Source of the DNA: Fen-1362 sp049516395
GTDB taxonomy: Bacteria; Planctomycetota; Phycisphaerae; Sedimentisphaerales; Anaerobacaceae
Length of the DNA: 64,000 nucleotides
Direction of reading: 5' to 3'
Assembly: GCA_049516395.1 (NCBI GenBank)
Contig: JBEKTD010000002.1
Coordinates: forward strand, 62,001 to 126,000
Shown: positions 30,113 to 38,979 of the stretch, one piece after another
Position numbering within the stretch: the stretch's first letter is position 1
How the letters are laid out: every line of letters begins with the position of its first letter
Made by a program: the position numbers and the translations under genes
The notes under the pieces: model-generated
The model's database searches: none
What the model was told of the DNA's origin: nothing
What the model saw: only the letters and a program-made list of their open reading frames with translations

Positions 30113-32623
30113 ATGAGAGTAACAACCTTGCTCATGCTAACATTGGTTTTCTGCCCATCGTATAGTCCCATTGCATCAGCAGCCAATATAAATGTAACTT
30201 ATAACATTAACACTGATACCGCCAGGACGCCCATAAGCAAATATATCTACGGCTCAAACTGGAGCGGCGGCACAGATTACACCATTCAAAGAATCGGCGG
30301 AAACCGCTGCACTGCCTATAACTGGGAAAATAACTGGTCCAACGCAGGCAGCGACTGGTATTATGAAAACGACCAGTATTTTGGTACAAGTGAGACGCCC
30401 GGCAAGGCCGTAACCGATTATGTCGATTTCTTTAATTCACAAAATCAGGCCTCGATAGTAACCTTGCAATTGGCAGGTTATGTATCGGCCCCCATTTGTA
30501 GGCAGATAAATCTCGATACTGAAGCGGCACCATCGATTTATTTTTATCCCGTTGTTTTCGCCAAAGGAGCTCCATTCTGCAGCCCCCCGGACAATCCTGA
30601 TGTATGCGATGGTGTTGTTTATATGGATGAATTCGTGAATTTCCTCGTTTGGAAATATGGCTACGCAGGCACATCGACAGGAGTCAAATTCTACTCTTTG
30701 GATAACGAGCCGGAATGCTGGTCAGACGGAAATAAAGGGGCAACTCACCCTGAAGTTCATCCGCCAAGACCCACATGCGCTGAGATTAGAGAAAAAGGCA
30801 TCGATTGTGCGACAGCAGTCAAAAATGTTGACCCAAATGCCCAGATACTCGGACCCGTCAGCTACGGATTTGCAGGTTATCTTACTTTTGGCGCAGATGA
30901 CTGGGATACCGTAAAAGGAACCTATCCGTGGTTCTTAAGTTATTATCTCGGCGAAATGAAAAAGGCATCTGATGCCAACGGAAGAAGGCTTCTCGACGTC
31001 CTTGACATCCACTGGTACCCCGAAGCAACGGACGGCGCAGGCAACAGAATTACAAATACCGTAAACACCACCGCAATGTATAACGCGCGTATGCAGGCAC
31101 CAAGAACCCTTTGGGATTCCAGTTATGTCTGGCCCAACGGTGAAATGAGCTGGATTAATCAGTGGTACAGCTCGTATCTCCCTTTACTGCCAACAATAAA
31201 AAATTCAATCGATACCTATTATCCGGACACCAATCTCTCAATCACTGAATACGATTATGGCGGAAAAGACCACTGGTCAGGCGGTATCGCCACATCCGAT
31301 GTACTTGGCATCTTCGGCAAATACGGCATGTATATCGCAACTTATTGGGGAGAAGGAAATTACGTAGATGCTGCAATCAAAATTTATAGAAATTATGACG
31401 GCAACAACTCGACATTCGGAGATACAAGTGTATATGCGTCGATGTCTAACAAGGTTGACAGTTCCATCTATGCATCGGTATCCACCACTGATACCAACGC
31501 CCTTCACCTTGTCGTCATCAACAAAAACCTCACCAAACCAATCAACGGGACATTCAACATCACCGGCTCGCAAAATTTCGTATCAGGCAGAGTATGGCGA
31601 TTTGACAGCACCGGTCCCGCTATAACCGAGACCACCCCAATCACCGATATAGCAAACAACACATTCAAATATACCGTCCCTCCTCTGACTGTTTGTCATA
31701 TAGTGCTTCAGGCAGGAGGACTTTCGCTGACAATCACCAAATGTACGGTTACTGCCGGCAAAACCCAGTACCATAACAACGCTGACTACAATGATATGAA
31801 AGATGCCTTCACTGCATCAGGAACCATTTCGCTGCCTGCCGACTGTAACGATATTAATTCAGTAGAAGTTAATATTATCTCCGTAACTGATGGCAACGTC
31901 GTTTACACCGAAACTTTAACCGATTTCAACCCCGCACTGGTCAACAGCAAAGCAAAGTACACACACTCAGCAAAAGTTTCTAAGGGTCAGCCGGGAAAAA
32001 TCACCTCGCTGATACTGGATTTTCGTAAAAGAACCTTTGCGATAAAGGCGAAAAACATCGACCTGACCGGCCTAACCTGTCCTGTTCAGCTTGGATTCAC
32101 TATTGGCAGCTATGAAATGTCGGGGCGTGCCGATGAAACGGTTGTCAATGGCAGCAAACAGCCGATACCTGTCCGCCTTATGAGATTGTATAAAGACACG
32201 CTTATCGTCACTAATGCAAAGGTCAAAAACGTCGCTAAGCCATCGTCTGATTCGTTGTCCGTAAAAGGTGATATTGCGGTTGCCGATATGAACCTCGATA
32301 CCAACGAGCCAAATCTGGTCACAAAAGAAGTCGTTATTACCTTAAGCGACGCCAACGATACAAACACCCAGACCTTCACAATCCTCCCGGGCAGCTTTAA
32401 GGCTTCTAAGAAAGGACATTTATACAATTGCAGCAAAATCAATCCCGTTATCGCTCCCGTTGAAGACGTTAACACTTTGGTTACAGCAAGCATAGACCTC
32501 GACAAGTGCACATTTACGGTGTCGATAATCAAATCGGATCTTAAGGTTACGTCGGGCGATGGGAAGTTCGGCCTGAGTTTTGCTGCGTTCAACGAGACAG
32601 ACAACCTGAGTTTTAGAAAATAA
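30113..32623 (+). CDS. Secreted glycoside hydrolase family 44 (endoglucanase/xyloglucanase type)
   Basis: 836 residues. Signal peptide MRVTTLLMLTLVFCPSY... ending ASA-A near residue 23. Catalytic module about 25-540: ISKYIYGSNWSGG, IQRIGGNRCTAYNWENNWSN, acid/base E199 in YSLDNEPECW, LDVLDIHWYPEA, and nucleophile E379 in LSITEYDYGG. The beta-sandwich of GH44 follows (LHLVVINKNL... VPPLTVCHIVLQ). The last 290 residues (from about 545) form two similar Thr/Asp-rich beta domains, in which AFTASGTISLP and SVKGDIAVAD mark related starts. They may anchor or bind carbohydrate. GH44 enzymes cut beta-1,4-glucans such as xyloglucan and carboxymethylcellulose, so the organism probably degrades plant polysaccharide outside the cell. 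Confidence 0.88.
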   Translation: MRVTTLLMLTLVFCPSYSPIASAANINVTYNINTDTARTPISKYIYGSNWSGGTDYTIQRIGGNRCTAYNWENNWSNAGSDWYYENDQYFGTSETPGKAVTDYVDFFNSQNQASIVTLQLAGYVSAPICRQINLDTEAAPSIYFYPVVFAKGAPFCSPPDNPDVCDGVVYMDEFVNFLVWKYGYAGTSTGVKFYSLDNEPECWSDGNKGATHPEVHPPRPTCAEIREKGIDCATAVKNVDPNAQILGPVSYGFAGYLTFGADDWDTVKGTYPWFLSYYLGEMKKASDANGRRLLDVLDIHWYPEATDGAGNRITNTVNTTAMYNARMQAPRTLWDSSYVWPNGEMSWINQWYSSYLPLLPTIKNSIDTYYPDTNLSITEYDYGGKDHWSGGIATSDVLGIFGKYGMYIATYWGEGNYVDAAIKIYRNYDGNNSTFGDTSVYASMSNKVDSSIYASVSTTDTNALHLVVINKNLTKPINGTFNITGSQNFVSGRVWRFDSTGPAITETTPITDIANNTFKYTVPPLTVCHIVLQAGGLSLTITKCTVTAGKTQYHNNADYNDMKDAFTASGTISLPADCNDINSVEVNIISVTDGNVVYTETLTDFNPALVNSKAKYTHSAKVSKGQPGKITSLILDFRKRTFAIKAKNIDLTGLTCPVQLGFTIGSYEMSGRADETVVNGSKQPIPVRLMRLYKDTLIVTNAKVKNVAKPSSDSLSVKGDIAVADMNLDTNEPNLVTKEVVITLSDANDTNTQTFTILPGSFKASKKGHLYNCSKINPVIAPVEDVNTLVTASIDLDKCTFTVSIIKSDLKVTSGDGKFGLSFAAFNETDNLSFRK

Positions 32624-32631
32624 CTTAGGCC

Positions 32632-32665
32632 CTGCCCTGTGTAGCTTTGGCGAAACAGGGTCCTC
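32632..32665. repeat. Dispersed short repeat after GH44
   Basis: CCCTGCCCTGTGTAGCTTTGG followed by CGAAACAGGGTCC: an inverted repeat with the GTAGC..GGCGAA centre shared with 3984-4020. It could also act as a weak terminator for GH44. Confidence 0.5.
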
Positions 32666-32776
32666 CGCCTTCTTTCGCTTTTAGATTGGGCATTCCTAAA
32701 GAGATTTACCTGCCGCAGACAGAATCCGAATTACGAACAACAAAATACAAACTGCCATGAACCACGAACTATATCG

Positions 32777-34120
32777 CTACTTTATCAGCTTCAATATCTC
32801 GTTAAAATCGTTCGGCGCCTCAATAGGCGGATTGCTGAACGGCCCCTGCTTTTCCTTGTGATAATTCACCGTAACATTTGGGTCCTTCAAGGCGTGGCCC
32901 GTAAGCACACACGCAACCCGCTCGTCCCCGCCGATTACGCCCTCATCACGCAATAATTTCAATCCCGCAACCGACGCCGCCGACGCCGGCTCGCAGCCAA
33001 GACCGTATTTGCCTATCACCGCCTTGGCATCGCAAATCGCCTCGTCGCTCACCGCCCGCACAACACCGTTACAAACATCTATCGCCCGCAGGCACTTCTT
33101 CAGATTCACAGGCCGCGAAATTTCAATCGCCGATGCGCAAGTATGTGGCGAAAACTTCCTCGCCGTAAGGTCCGCGTAGTAATCGGCGATTATCTTGTTA
33201 TTCACATTGCCGTTGTTCCATACCAATTTCTTGTTGTTCACCATATCCGTCAGTGTATCCGCGCCCGTCGCGTTGATAATCGCTAATCGCGGCACACGTT
33301 TAATCAAACCTAACTGCTTCAATTCGTAAAACGCCTTGCCGAACGCGCTCGAATTGCCCAAATTGCCCCCCGGCACAACTATCCAGTCAGGCACTTCCCA
33401 TCCAAGCCCCTCGATAATCCGCAGCATTATCGTCTTTTGCCCTTCCAGCCGGAAAGGATTTAACGAATTGAGCAGATACAGCCCGAGTTTCATGCAGACA
33501 TCCTGCACCTGCTTCATACAGTCATCGAAATCGCCCTTTATCTGTATCGTCTGCGCGCCGTAATCCATCGCCTGTGATAATTTCCCGAAAGCGATGCGCC
33601 CCGACCCGATAAATACCGTGCATTTCATCCCGCAACTGTGCGCGTAAAGAGCGACCGACGCCGACGTATTGCCCGTCGATGCGCACGCGCACGATTTCGC
33701 CCCAACCATTTTCGCGTGGCTGAACGCCGCCGTCATCCCGTTATCTTTGAACGACCCCGAAGGATTCAATCCCTCATACTGCAAAAATAATCGCCCCGCC
33801 TTCATCCCCGCGTATTTGCCCACCTCGTCGTTGGCTTGCAAAATCGTCTGCCCTTCCGCGATTGTTACCTTGTATTTGTCATCGCAGAAATTCAAAAGCT
33901 CCCTGAACCTCCACACCCCTGATAAATCAAGCCGATTATTCCTGTTCGCCCAGCGTTTGCCGAAATCCGCCAGCTTCTTCGGGATATCTACCTGGTCCCA
34001 GTTGTATTGCGCATCCAAAAGGTCCCCGCACTTCGGACACTTGAATATCACTTCGCTGACGTCATACTCCGCCGCGCAATCCGGGTTTATACACCTTTGA
34101 AAAACAACCTGCTTACCCAT
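32777..34120 (-). CDS. thrC: Threonine synthase
   Basis: 447 residues. Converts O-phosphohomoserine to threonine with pyridoxal phosphate. An N-terminal zinc-ribbon (CINPDCAAEY...FKCPKCGDL) is followed by the PLP fold. The Schiff-base Lys is in NPSGSFKDNGM (about residue 125), and the phosphate-binding loop VPGGNLGNSSAFGKAF and the CASTGNTSASVALYAH motif are typical of the longer, plant/archaeal-like threonine synthases. The ATG overlaps the HAD gene stop by 8 bases (ATGGGTAA), so translation is coupled. Third gene of the Re-citrate-synthase-like / HAD / thrC set on the minus strand. Confidence 0.92.
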   Translation of the reverse strand: MGKQVVFQRCINPDCAAEYDVSEVIFKCPKCGDLLDAQYNWDQVDIPKKLADFGKRWANRNNRLDLSGVWRFRELLNFCDDKYKVTIAEGQTILQANDEVGKYAGMKAGRLFLQYEGLNPSGSFKDNGMTAAFSHAKMVGAKSCACASTGNTSASVALYAHSCGMKCTVFIGSGRIAFGKLSQAMDYGAQTIQIKGDFDDCMKQVQDVCMKLGLYLLNSLNPFRLEGQKTIMLRIIEGLGWEVPDWIVVPGGNLGNSSAFGKAFYELKQLGLIKRVPRLAIINATGADTLTDMVNNKKLVWNNGNVNNKIIADYYADLTARKFSPHTCASAIEISRPVNLKKCLRAIDVCNGVVRAVSDEAICDAKAVIGKYGLGCEPASAASVAGLKLLRDEGVIGGDERVACVLTGHALKDPNVTVNYHKEKQGPFSNPPIEAPNDFNEILKLIK

Positions 34121-34925
34121 TCAACACCTCTTTGACCTCGTCGCTCGTGTCTCGCCCGCCGTCGCTCGAAAAACGAGTCACGGGCCACGGGCCACGAGTC
34201 GCTGTTTCCGCATTAACCTTTTCGATAATCATCGGCAATTCACTTATTTTCTCTATTCTCCAGACGCCGCTCGGCACTTCTTTACCTGCGTTCGTATAGG
34301 CATCTTTTAAAACCGCCCGCATCCCCGCCTTCAACGCCGGTTTGATGTCGATATATATCCTGTCGCCAACGAAAAGTATGTTCTCCGCCGGCTCGCCTGT
34401 TTTCGCTATCGCCGCCTCAAATATCCGTCTGTCCGGCTTGCGAAACTCATACTGATAAGAATAAAGCCGATACGGAAAAAACTCCAGCATACCAAGCTGC
34501 TCAAGCTGCCTGTCCAACGACCCTGCGCTTACAAACGTATTGCTCAATATGCCTAATTTAAGCCCCATCCCCTTTAGTTTGCCCAGAGTTTCCTTTATAT
34601 CTGGCTCAGCCTTCGCTATCCTGCTCAACGGCTCATACCACAGCCACCCAACCTCCCGCCACTGCTCCTCGCTCAGCTTATACCCGCGCCTCAAGCCATA
34701 TTTCTTCAGCAGTGATAACGCGTCAAAATCCCTCCCCGTAATATTGCCCCACAAAGTCCTCACATGGATGGCAACCTGGTTCCGAATAAAATACCACCAG
34801 AAACTGCCCGCGGGCTGACCGTGGCTCATCAGGTAATCGTAAGTCAACCTTGCGCTTTGCCTAAAGAGCCGCATCGTATCCAACCTGCCGAAATTCAGCA
34901 GGGTCTCACCCAGGTCAAACACCAC
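34113..34925 (-). CDS. HAD-superfamily hydrolase
   Basis: 270 residues. The first HAD motif is MVFDLGETLLNFG, with Asp as the nucleophile and DxGxT in place of DxDxT. Motif II is KLGILSNTF, motif III lies around YEFRKPDRRIFEAA, and motif IV is NILFVGDRIYIDIKPALKAG. A helical cap (residues 15-100) lies between. The start is one of two adjacent GTG codons (34925, 34922). The word tract CACAGATTTCACAGATTAC lies right upstream, so the leader is repeat-derived. Small-molecule phosphatases of this type can supply threonine or serine metabolism, but with thrC the substrate is only a guess (homoserine-phosphate-like). Confidence 0.82.
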   Translation of the reverse strand: MVFDLGETLLNFGRLDTMRLFRQSARLTYDYLMSHGQPAGSFWWYFIRNQVAIHVRTLWGNITGRDFDALSLLKKYGLRRGYKLSEEQWREVGWLWYEPLSRIAKAEPDIKETLGKLKGMGLKLGILSNTFVSAGSLDRQLEQLGMLEFFPYRLYSYQYEFRKPDRRIFEAAIAKTGEPAENILFVGDRIYIDIKPALKAGMRAVLKDAYTNAGKEVPSGVWRIEKISELPMIIEKVNAETATRGPWPVTRFSSDGGRDTSDEVKEVLNG

Positions 34926-34968
34926 CGCTTTAATCTGAGTAATCTGTGAAATCTGTGGTTTAATTTTA

Positions 34969-36297
34969 TCACCTCAAAGGCGGCATCTCATCCCCGAACG
35001 CCTCTTTTATCCACTTAAACATCTCGTCGTCCGATATCGCCGACGACCTGTCCGAAGCGTATTCCGCCGCTATCCGGTCTCTTATCTTTATCACCCGCGG
35101 GTCATGCTTCATAATTTCCATTTGGAACCGCGATTCAATCCAGTGCTTTATCCCCGCCGCGCCGGTCTTATCCGTAATCGCGACCTCAACGGGCCTGTTC
35201 AGCAGTTTATCGGTATCGAAGCAGTTATATATCTCCTCGTTTTTCAGCAGGCCGTCCGCGTGAATCCCCGCGCGCGTAACGTTGAAGTCCCTGCCCACCA
35301 ATGGATAATTGCTCGGTATATCAAAGCCAAGCTCCTTTGCGGCATACTGGGCAAGCTCGGTTATCGCCGCGTAATTAACGCCTTTCATCATCCCCTTGAT
35401 TTGCGCGTGCTCGATAATCATCGCTTCCAGTGGCGGGTTGCCCGTCCGCTCGCCCACGCCGAATATCGAACTATTCGCCGCACAGCAGCCGTACAGCCAC
35501 GCCGTCGCGGCGTTGACCTCGACCTTGTGCAAATCATTATGCCCGTGCCATTCCAACTGCTCGCTAGGCACACCAATCTTGCGAAGCCCAGCGACAAGTT
35601 TCGGCACGCTTCTCGGCAGCGCAGAACCCGCCCATGGCAATCCGAAACCAAGCGTATCGCACAGCCGAATCTTAATCGGCTTTTTATACTCCTCGCCCAG
35701 CTTCATCAGCTCCGCGGAAAACGGCAGTATAAATCCATCGTAATCCGCCCGCGTTACATCCTCAAAATGACATCTCGGCAAAACACCCTGGTCCAAAGCC
35801 GCCTTAACAATCTCCAAATAGCCAGCCATCGCCTGTGCGCGGGTCTTGCGCAGCTTCAGGAATATGTGGTAATCGCTGACGCTCGTCAGAATTCCGGTCT
35901 CTGCAAGCCCCATCTGCTTGACTAACTTGAAATCCTCCGCGACCGCGCGAATCCAGCCGGTGATTTCCGGATACTTGTAGCCACGGGCCTTGCAAAGCTC
36001 AACCGCCTTGCGGTCGCGGTCCGAATACAAAAAGAACTCGCACTGCCGAATCAGACCGGTATCGCCGTCTATCTCGTGCAGCAGGTCGTATATTCTAAAA
36101 ACCTGCTCAGGCGTATATGGCGGCCTCGCCTGCTGACCGTCGCGGAAAGTCGTGTCCGTTATCCATATCTGCTCGGGCAGTTCATAAGGCACGCCCCGCT
36201 TCTCGAATTTCGTAACCGGAAATTCAGTATAAGGAAACACTTCCCGGTACAGATTCGGCTCTGCCACGTCCGCCAGTTTGAAAACCTTTTTCGCCAT
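34969..36297 (-). CDS. Re-citrate synthase-like DRE-TIM metallolyase (2-isopropylmalate/homocitrate synthase family)
   Basis: 442 residues. WITDTTFRDGQQARPPYTPEQ is the catalytic metal and substrate motif of the family, with the HGHND motif (EWHGHNDLHKVEVNAATAWL) for metal binding. The N-terminus LADVAEPNLYREVFPYTEFP, the FFLYSDRDRKAVELC, ETGILTSVSDYHIFLKLRK and FNVTRAGIHADGLLKNEEIY blocks, and the total length match, from memory, the Clostridium kluyveri Re-citrate synthase group rather than standard LeuA, which has a different C-terminal regulatory domain. It would condense acetyl-CoA with oxaloacetate with Re-face stereochemistry. If so, the organism may lack a Si-type citrate synthase; otherwise it is an IPM or homocitrate synthase. 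Start of a minus-strand operon with HAD and thrC. Confidence 0.85.
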   Translation of the reverse strand: MAKKVFKLADVAEPNLYREVFPYTEFPVTKFEKRGVPYELPEQIWITDTTFRDGQQARPPYTPEQVFRIYDLLHEIDGDTGLIRQCEFFLYSDRDRKAVELCKARGYKYPEITGWIRAVAEDFKLVKQMGLAETGILTSVSDYHIFLKLRKTRAQAMAGYLEIVKAALDQGVLPRCHFEDVTRADYDGFILPFSAELMKLGEEYKKPIKIRLCDTLGFGLPWAGSALPRSVPKLVAGLRKIGVPSEQLEWHGHNDLHKVEVNAATAWLYGCCAANSSIFGVGERTGNPPLEAMIIEHAQIKGMMKGVNYAAITELAQYAAKELGFDIPSNYPLVGRDFNVTRAGIHADGLLKNEEIYNCFDTDKLLNRPVEVAITDKTGAAGIKHWIESRFQMEIMKHDPRVIKIRDRIAAEYASDRSSAISDDEMFKWIKEAFGDEMPPLR

Positions 36298-36350
36298 TCC
36301 ACATCACCTCGTTTTAAAATCTTTCCGCCACCCAAACACGAAGTTTCAAC

Positions 36351-36385
36351 AACTCAAAACTAAACACTAAAAACTCAGAACTCTT
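36351..36385. repeat. Degenerate heptamer tract (5 units)
   Basis: AACTCAA, AACTAAA, CACTAAA, AACTCAG, AACTCTT; ends a few bases before the 3' end of the tRNA gene. Confidence 0.65.
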
Positions 36386-36391
36386 TAATAG

Positions 36392-36474
36392 TGGCCGAGA
36401 TGGGAGTCGAACCCATACGCCCGTTAGGACAGGGGATTTTAAGTCCCCAGCGTCTGCCATTCCGCCACTCGGCC
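36392..36474 (-). tRNA. tRNA-Leu (UAA anticodon)
   Basis: 83 bases on the minus strand. The acceptor stem is GGCCGAG with CTCGGCC, discriminator A, and the CCA is not encoded. The anticodon stem is GGGGA/TCCCC with loop CTTAAAA, anticodon UAA, which reads UUA/UUG. The long variable arm (TGTCCTAACGGGCG) is that of a class II tRNA. T-arm GGTTCGACTCC. MiaA modifies A37 of such UNN-reading tRNAs. Confidence 0.95.
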
Positions 36475-36706
36475 CAAAAACCATTTTTGCCACAGAGAGC
36501 ACACAGAGATTTCCTTTTTTACCTCTGCGGTCTCCGCGAATTCCGCGGTTAAAGGTTTTCCACACAATCCGTTAATTTAACGAATTCCCCCACTTTTTGC
36601 AAACCGTTTATTCTCCTCCCGGCCACAGGGGTTATTTAGACGCAGATTAACGCCGATTTACGCTGTTTTGTCAGCCGGATAACGGCTTCGCCATGATATA
36701 CAGCGT

Positions 36707-37318
36707 TCAGCGGGTAGCGGATAGTGAATTTTCCTCCGGAAAATTAACACGGGCAAATTCGCCGTGATACTTCCTCGCTACTGCGTCATAAGCGCGGGCG
36801 GCCTCAACCTCCGTCGCAAAGCACCCTAAGCTTATTCGTCGCCCATTGACGTTGATATAGCTGTCCCATGGCTTATATCTGCGCGAATTTTTATGAAAGC
36901 ACACCCCTTTGAATCTCGACGAGCATCCTTTGCGTTTCCTGCAATTGACCGTATTCTGCCCTCTCGTCGCCGCCCGAAGATTCGCCCTTCTGTTGTCTAA
37001 TCCGTTATGATTGAAATGGTCAATCAGCTTTCCCTTCGGATTCCCCATTATCGCGTTGTGCATCCATACCAGTCTTTTCTTTGTCCGGTCGCTCACCCTC
37101 GCGCATCGCACCGCGTACCACGTTCGACAACTGTACCTGACGCTCCAGTGGTAATCTTTCAGCCGTTCGTAATCATCCGCATCAACAATCGCGAACTTGT
37201 ATCTCGTCAGCGGTATCAGCCGAATCTCATGCCCGAATCGGCTGCGATAATAAACCAGATATACCGTGTGTAATATCCGTCCCAGCCAGTTTAATTCCTT
37301 TGCTTTGCTAATCTTCAT
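36707..37318 (-). CDS. HNH endonuclease with AP2 domain (homing-endonuclease type)
   Basis: 203 residues. HNH core: DHFNHNGLDNRRANLRAAT (about 100-118), preceded by KRLVWMHNAIMGNPKGKLI. The AP2/ERF DNA-binding domain is at about 133-192: RFKGVCFHKNSRRYKPWD, RRISLGCFATEVEAARAYDAVA and HGEFARVNFP. The combination is typical of free-standing homing endonucleases of phage and bacterial origin. The last residues NSLSATR are encoded by the AGCGTTC-type heptamers (36702-36722), so its natural end has merged with a repeat tract. It lies 230 bases upstream of tRNA-Leu on the same strand. No intron or intein is seen at either side. Confidence 0.88.
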   Translation of the reverse strand: MKISKAKELNWLGRILHTVYLVYYRSRFGHEIRLIPLTRYKFAIVDADDYERLKDYHWSVRYSCRTWYAVRCARVSDRTKKRLVWMHNAIMGNPKGKLIDHFNHNGLDNRRANLRAATRGQNTVNCRKRKGCSSRFKGVCFHKNSRRYKPWDSYINVNGRRISLGCFATEVEAARAYDAVARKYHGEFARVNFPEENSLSATR

Positions 37319-37351
37319 AATCCTAATCCCAACTCAAAACTCAACACTAAA

Positions 37352-37381
37352 CACGGAGCGAAGCGACGAGCCCGCTTCGGA
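37352..37381 (+). repeat. 30-bp palindromic element, copy A5
   Basis: Begins CACGGAGCGAAGC and ends GCTTCGGA; same subfamily as A4. It separates heptamers CACTAAA and AACTCAA exactly in register. Confidence 0.8.
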
Positions 37382-37768
37382 AACTCAAAACTATAGAGGA
37401 AGTCGAACAATCGACCTCCTCTATCCTATGGCGCGAACTTGCGCGCTTTTGACGAAAACTAAGGGATTTCCTGATGGGGCCAAAAACGATAAGTCCTTAT
37501 TGCGCAAGGAGTAAAAAAATTTTATTTTTTTCGCATCTAAGGGTTTTCGACTTGCGCGAAAATGGATAACAACTGTTTTTGTCCAGAATTTAAAACGTTA
37601 TTCAGAAACGACTTACATTAAAAATGAAGGAAGGAATGTCCCCACCATGGTTTGTAACTGTTGACGAAGAAAGATGTTATGGTGTTTTTTTTACTACACG
37701 AGGTTGACCACTTTTCCCTCGCAAATGCCGATATAAAGATAACTATTGAAAAAATCAACGATGCAGTT

Positions 37769-37784
37769 AGGATATATCTATCCT
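37769..37784. promoter_or_regulatory. Inverted repeat immediately before the XRE gene start
   Basis: AGGATA-TATC-TATCCT, two 6-base arms, ending one base before the ATG at 37786. Position and symmetry suit an operator for the helix-turn-helix protein encoded downstream, which would be autoregulatory. Confidence 0.4.
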
Positions 37785-37785
37785 T

Positions 37786-38976
37786 ATGAGTAGATCGCCT
37801 TTCGCAGAAATAAATAGAGAAATCTTGCTATGGGCAAGACAAACCTCCGGCATGAACACCAATGATGCCGCCAAGAAGATTAGTATAAATCCCGAATGTC
37901 TCGAAGAATGGGAATCTGGAGCATCCTATCCAACAATAAAGCAATTAAGAAAACTAGCTAAAGCGTATCTCCGTCCATTAGGGCTATTTTTTCTGCCGGA
38001 ATTACCGAAGGATCCTGAATCGATAAAGGACTTTCGTAGAATTCATGGCATTCCTGACGAAGAGATGTCATCGGCCCTTCGTTTTGAAATAAGACTAGCT
38101 TGGGAAAGGCGTAATGAAGCCATAGAACTAGCACACGATTTAGGAGATGAACTTAAAACCATCGATTATCAAGTGAGTTTGCATAATGACTACGACCGCA
38201 TAGCAAATAAACTTCGAGATATTCTTGCGATATCAGTAAAAGACCAAACTAGATGGCAAACAAAAAGTGAAGCATTCAGTGCTTGGCGTAACGCAATTGA
38301 GCGATTGGGTGTATTAATATTTCAAACAGGAATATTACGCAACTTAATTGTTGATCCTGTTGAAGCAAGAGGTTTCTCTATTTCGGAGCAACCTTTCCCT
38401 GTGATAGTTGTAAACGGAAAGGATCATGCTTCTGCTAGATGTTTTACACTTATTCATGAGTTGACGCATATTTTGATGCATGATGGCGGGCTATGCGATC
38501 TACACAATACCATATCACCATCTTCTGCCACAGACAGAACTGAGATTTTTTGTAATTATGTGGCAGGCGCCGTATTAGTTCCTGCTAGTAATCTTCTTGG
38601 AGATGAAATTGTTTTGAAACATGGTGCAAATCCCGAATGGAACGATTTCGAATTGAGTAATCTTTCCCGAAGATTTTGGGTTAGTTCAGAAGTAATACTT
38701 CGACGACTTTTAATACTCAAGAGAACAACACCAGAATATTACCAACACTGGCGTGATGAGAAAGAAGACCAGTATCCCGGACCTTCAGAGGCTGAAGAAA
38801 AAAGAAGAGAAATGAAAATCCCTACAGCCACAAGGGTTACTATCCGTAATGGCAAATTATTCCCGAGATTAGTTCTTCGATCTCTAGAAAACGATCTAAT
38901 TACCAAATACGAGGCATCAGATATCTTAAATGCTGCACCCGACCGATTAATGGATGTGCAATACATGGTGTATTAA
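37786..38976 (+). CDS. XRE-family regulator with ImmA/IrrE zinc-peptidase domain
   Basis: 396 residues. Helix-turn-helix at about 12-65 (ILLWARQTSGMNTNDAAKKI, WESGASYPTIKQLRKLAKAY). The ImmA/IrrE-type peptidase domain follows, with the metal motif FTLIHELTHILMHD (HEXXH, about 224-228) and FCNYVAGAVLVPASNL as the third-ligand helix. Proteins of this COG2856 type cleave or release repressors and often act as antitoxins in two-gene modules. The next gene, a DUF4411 PIN-like protein, starts 3 bases after its stop, a common pairing. AT-rich base use differs from the housekeeping genes, so it is probably acquired. Confidence 0.88.
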   Translation: MSRSPFAEINREILLWARQTSGMNTNDAAKKISINPECLEEWESGASYPTIKQLRKLAKAYLRPLGLFFLPELPKDPESIKDFRRIHGIPDEEMSSALRFEIRLAWERRNEAIELAHDLGDELKTIDYQVSLHNDYDRIANKLRDILAISVKDQTRWQTKSEAFSAWRNAIERLGVLIFQTGILRNLIVDPVEARGFSISEQPFPVIVVNGKDHASARCFTLIHELTHILMHDGGLCDLHNTISPSSATDRTEIFCNYVAGAVLVPASNLLGDEIVLKHGANPEWNDFELSNLSRRFWVSSEVILRRLLILKRTTPEYYQHWRDEKEDQYPGPSEAEEKRREMKIPTATRVTIRNGKLFPRLVLRSLENDLITKYEASDILNAAPDRLMDVQYMVY

Positions 38977-38979
38977 AAA

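Larger units (their letters stand above)
37319..37785. other. Repeat-rich region at the left border of the accessory island
   Basis: Heptamers AACTCAA, AACTCAA, CACTAAA (37331-37351), the 30-bp element (37352-37381), then AACTCAA, AACTATA. After it a hairpin GAGGAAGTCGA/TCGACCTCCTC (37397-37422). From about 37480 the DNA becomes AT-rich, with TCCTTATTGCGCAAGGA as an inverted repeat. No gene in the interval. Confidence 0.6.

Noticed and set aside
36392..37318. tRNA-Leu as attachment site of an integrated element
   Set aside because: No duplicated tRNA 3' end within the island and no integrase; the HNH-AP2 gene alone does not show integration.
36707..37318. HNH-AP2 gene as part of a group I intron
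   Set aside because: No interrupted gene on either side and no intron core that I can see.
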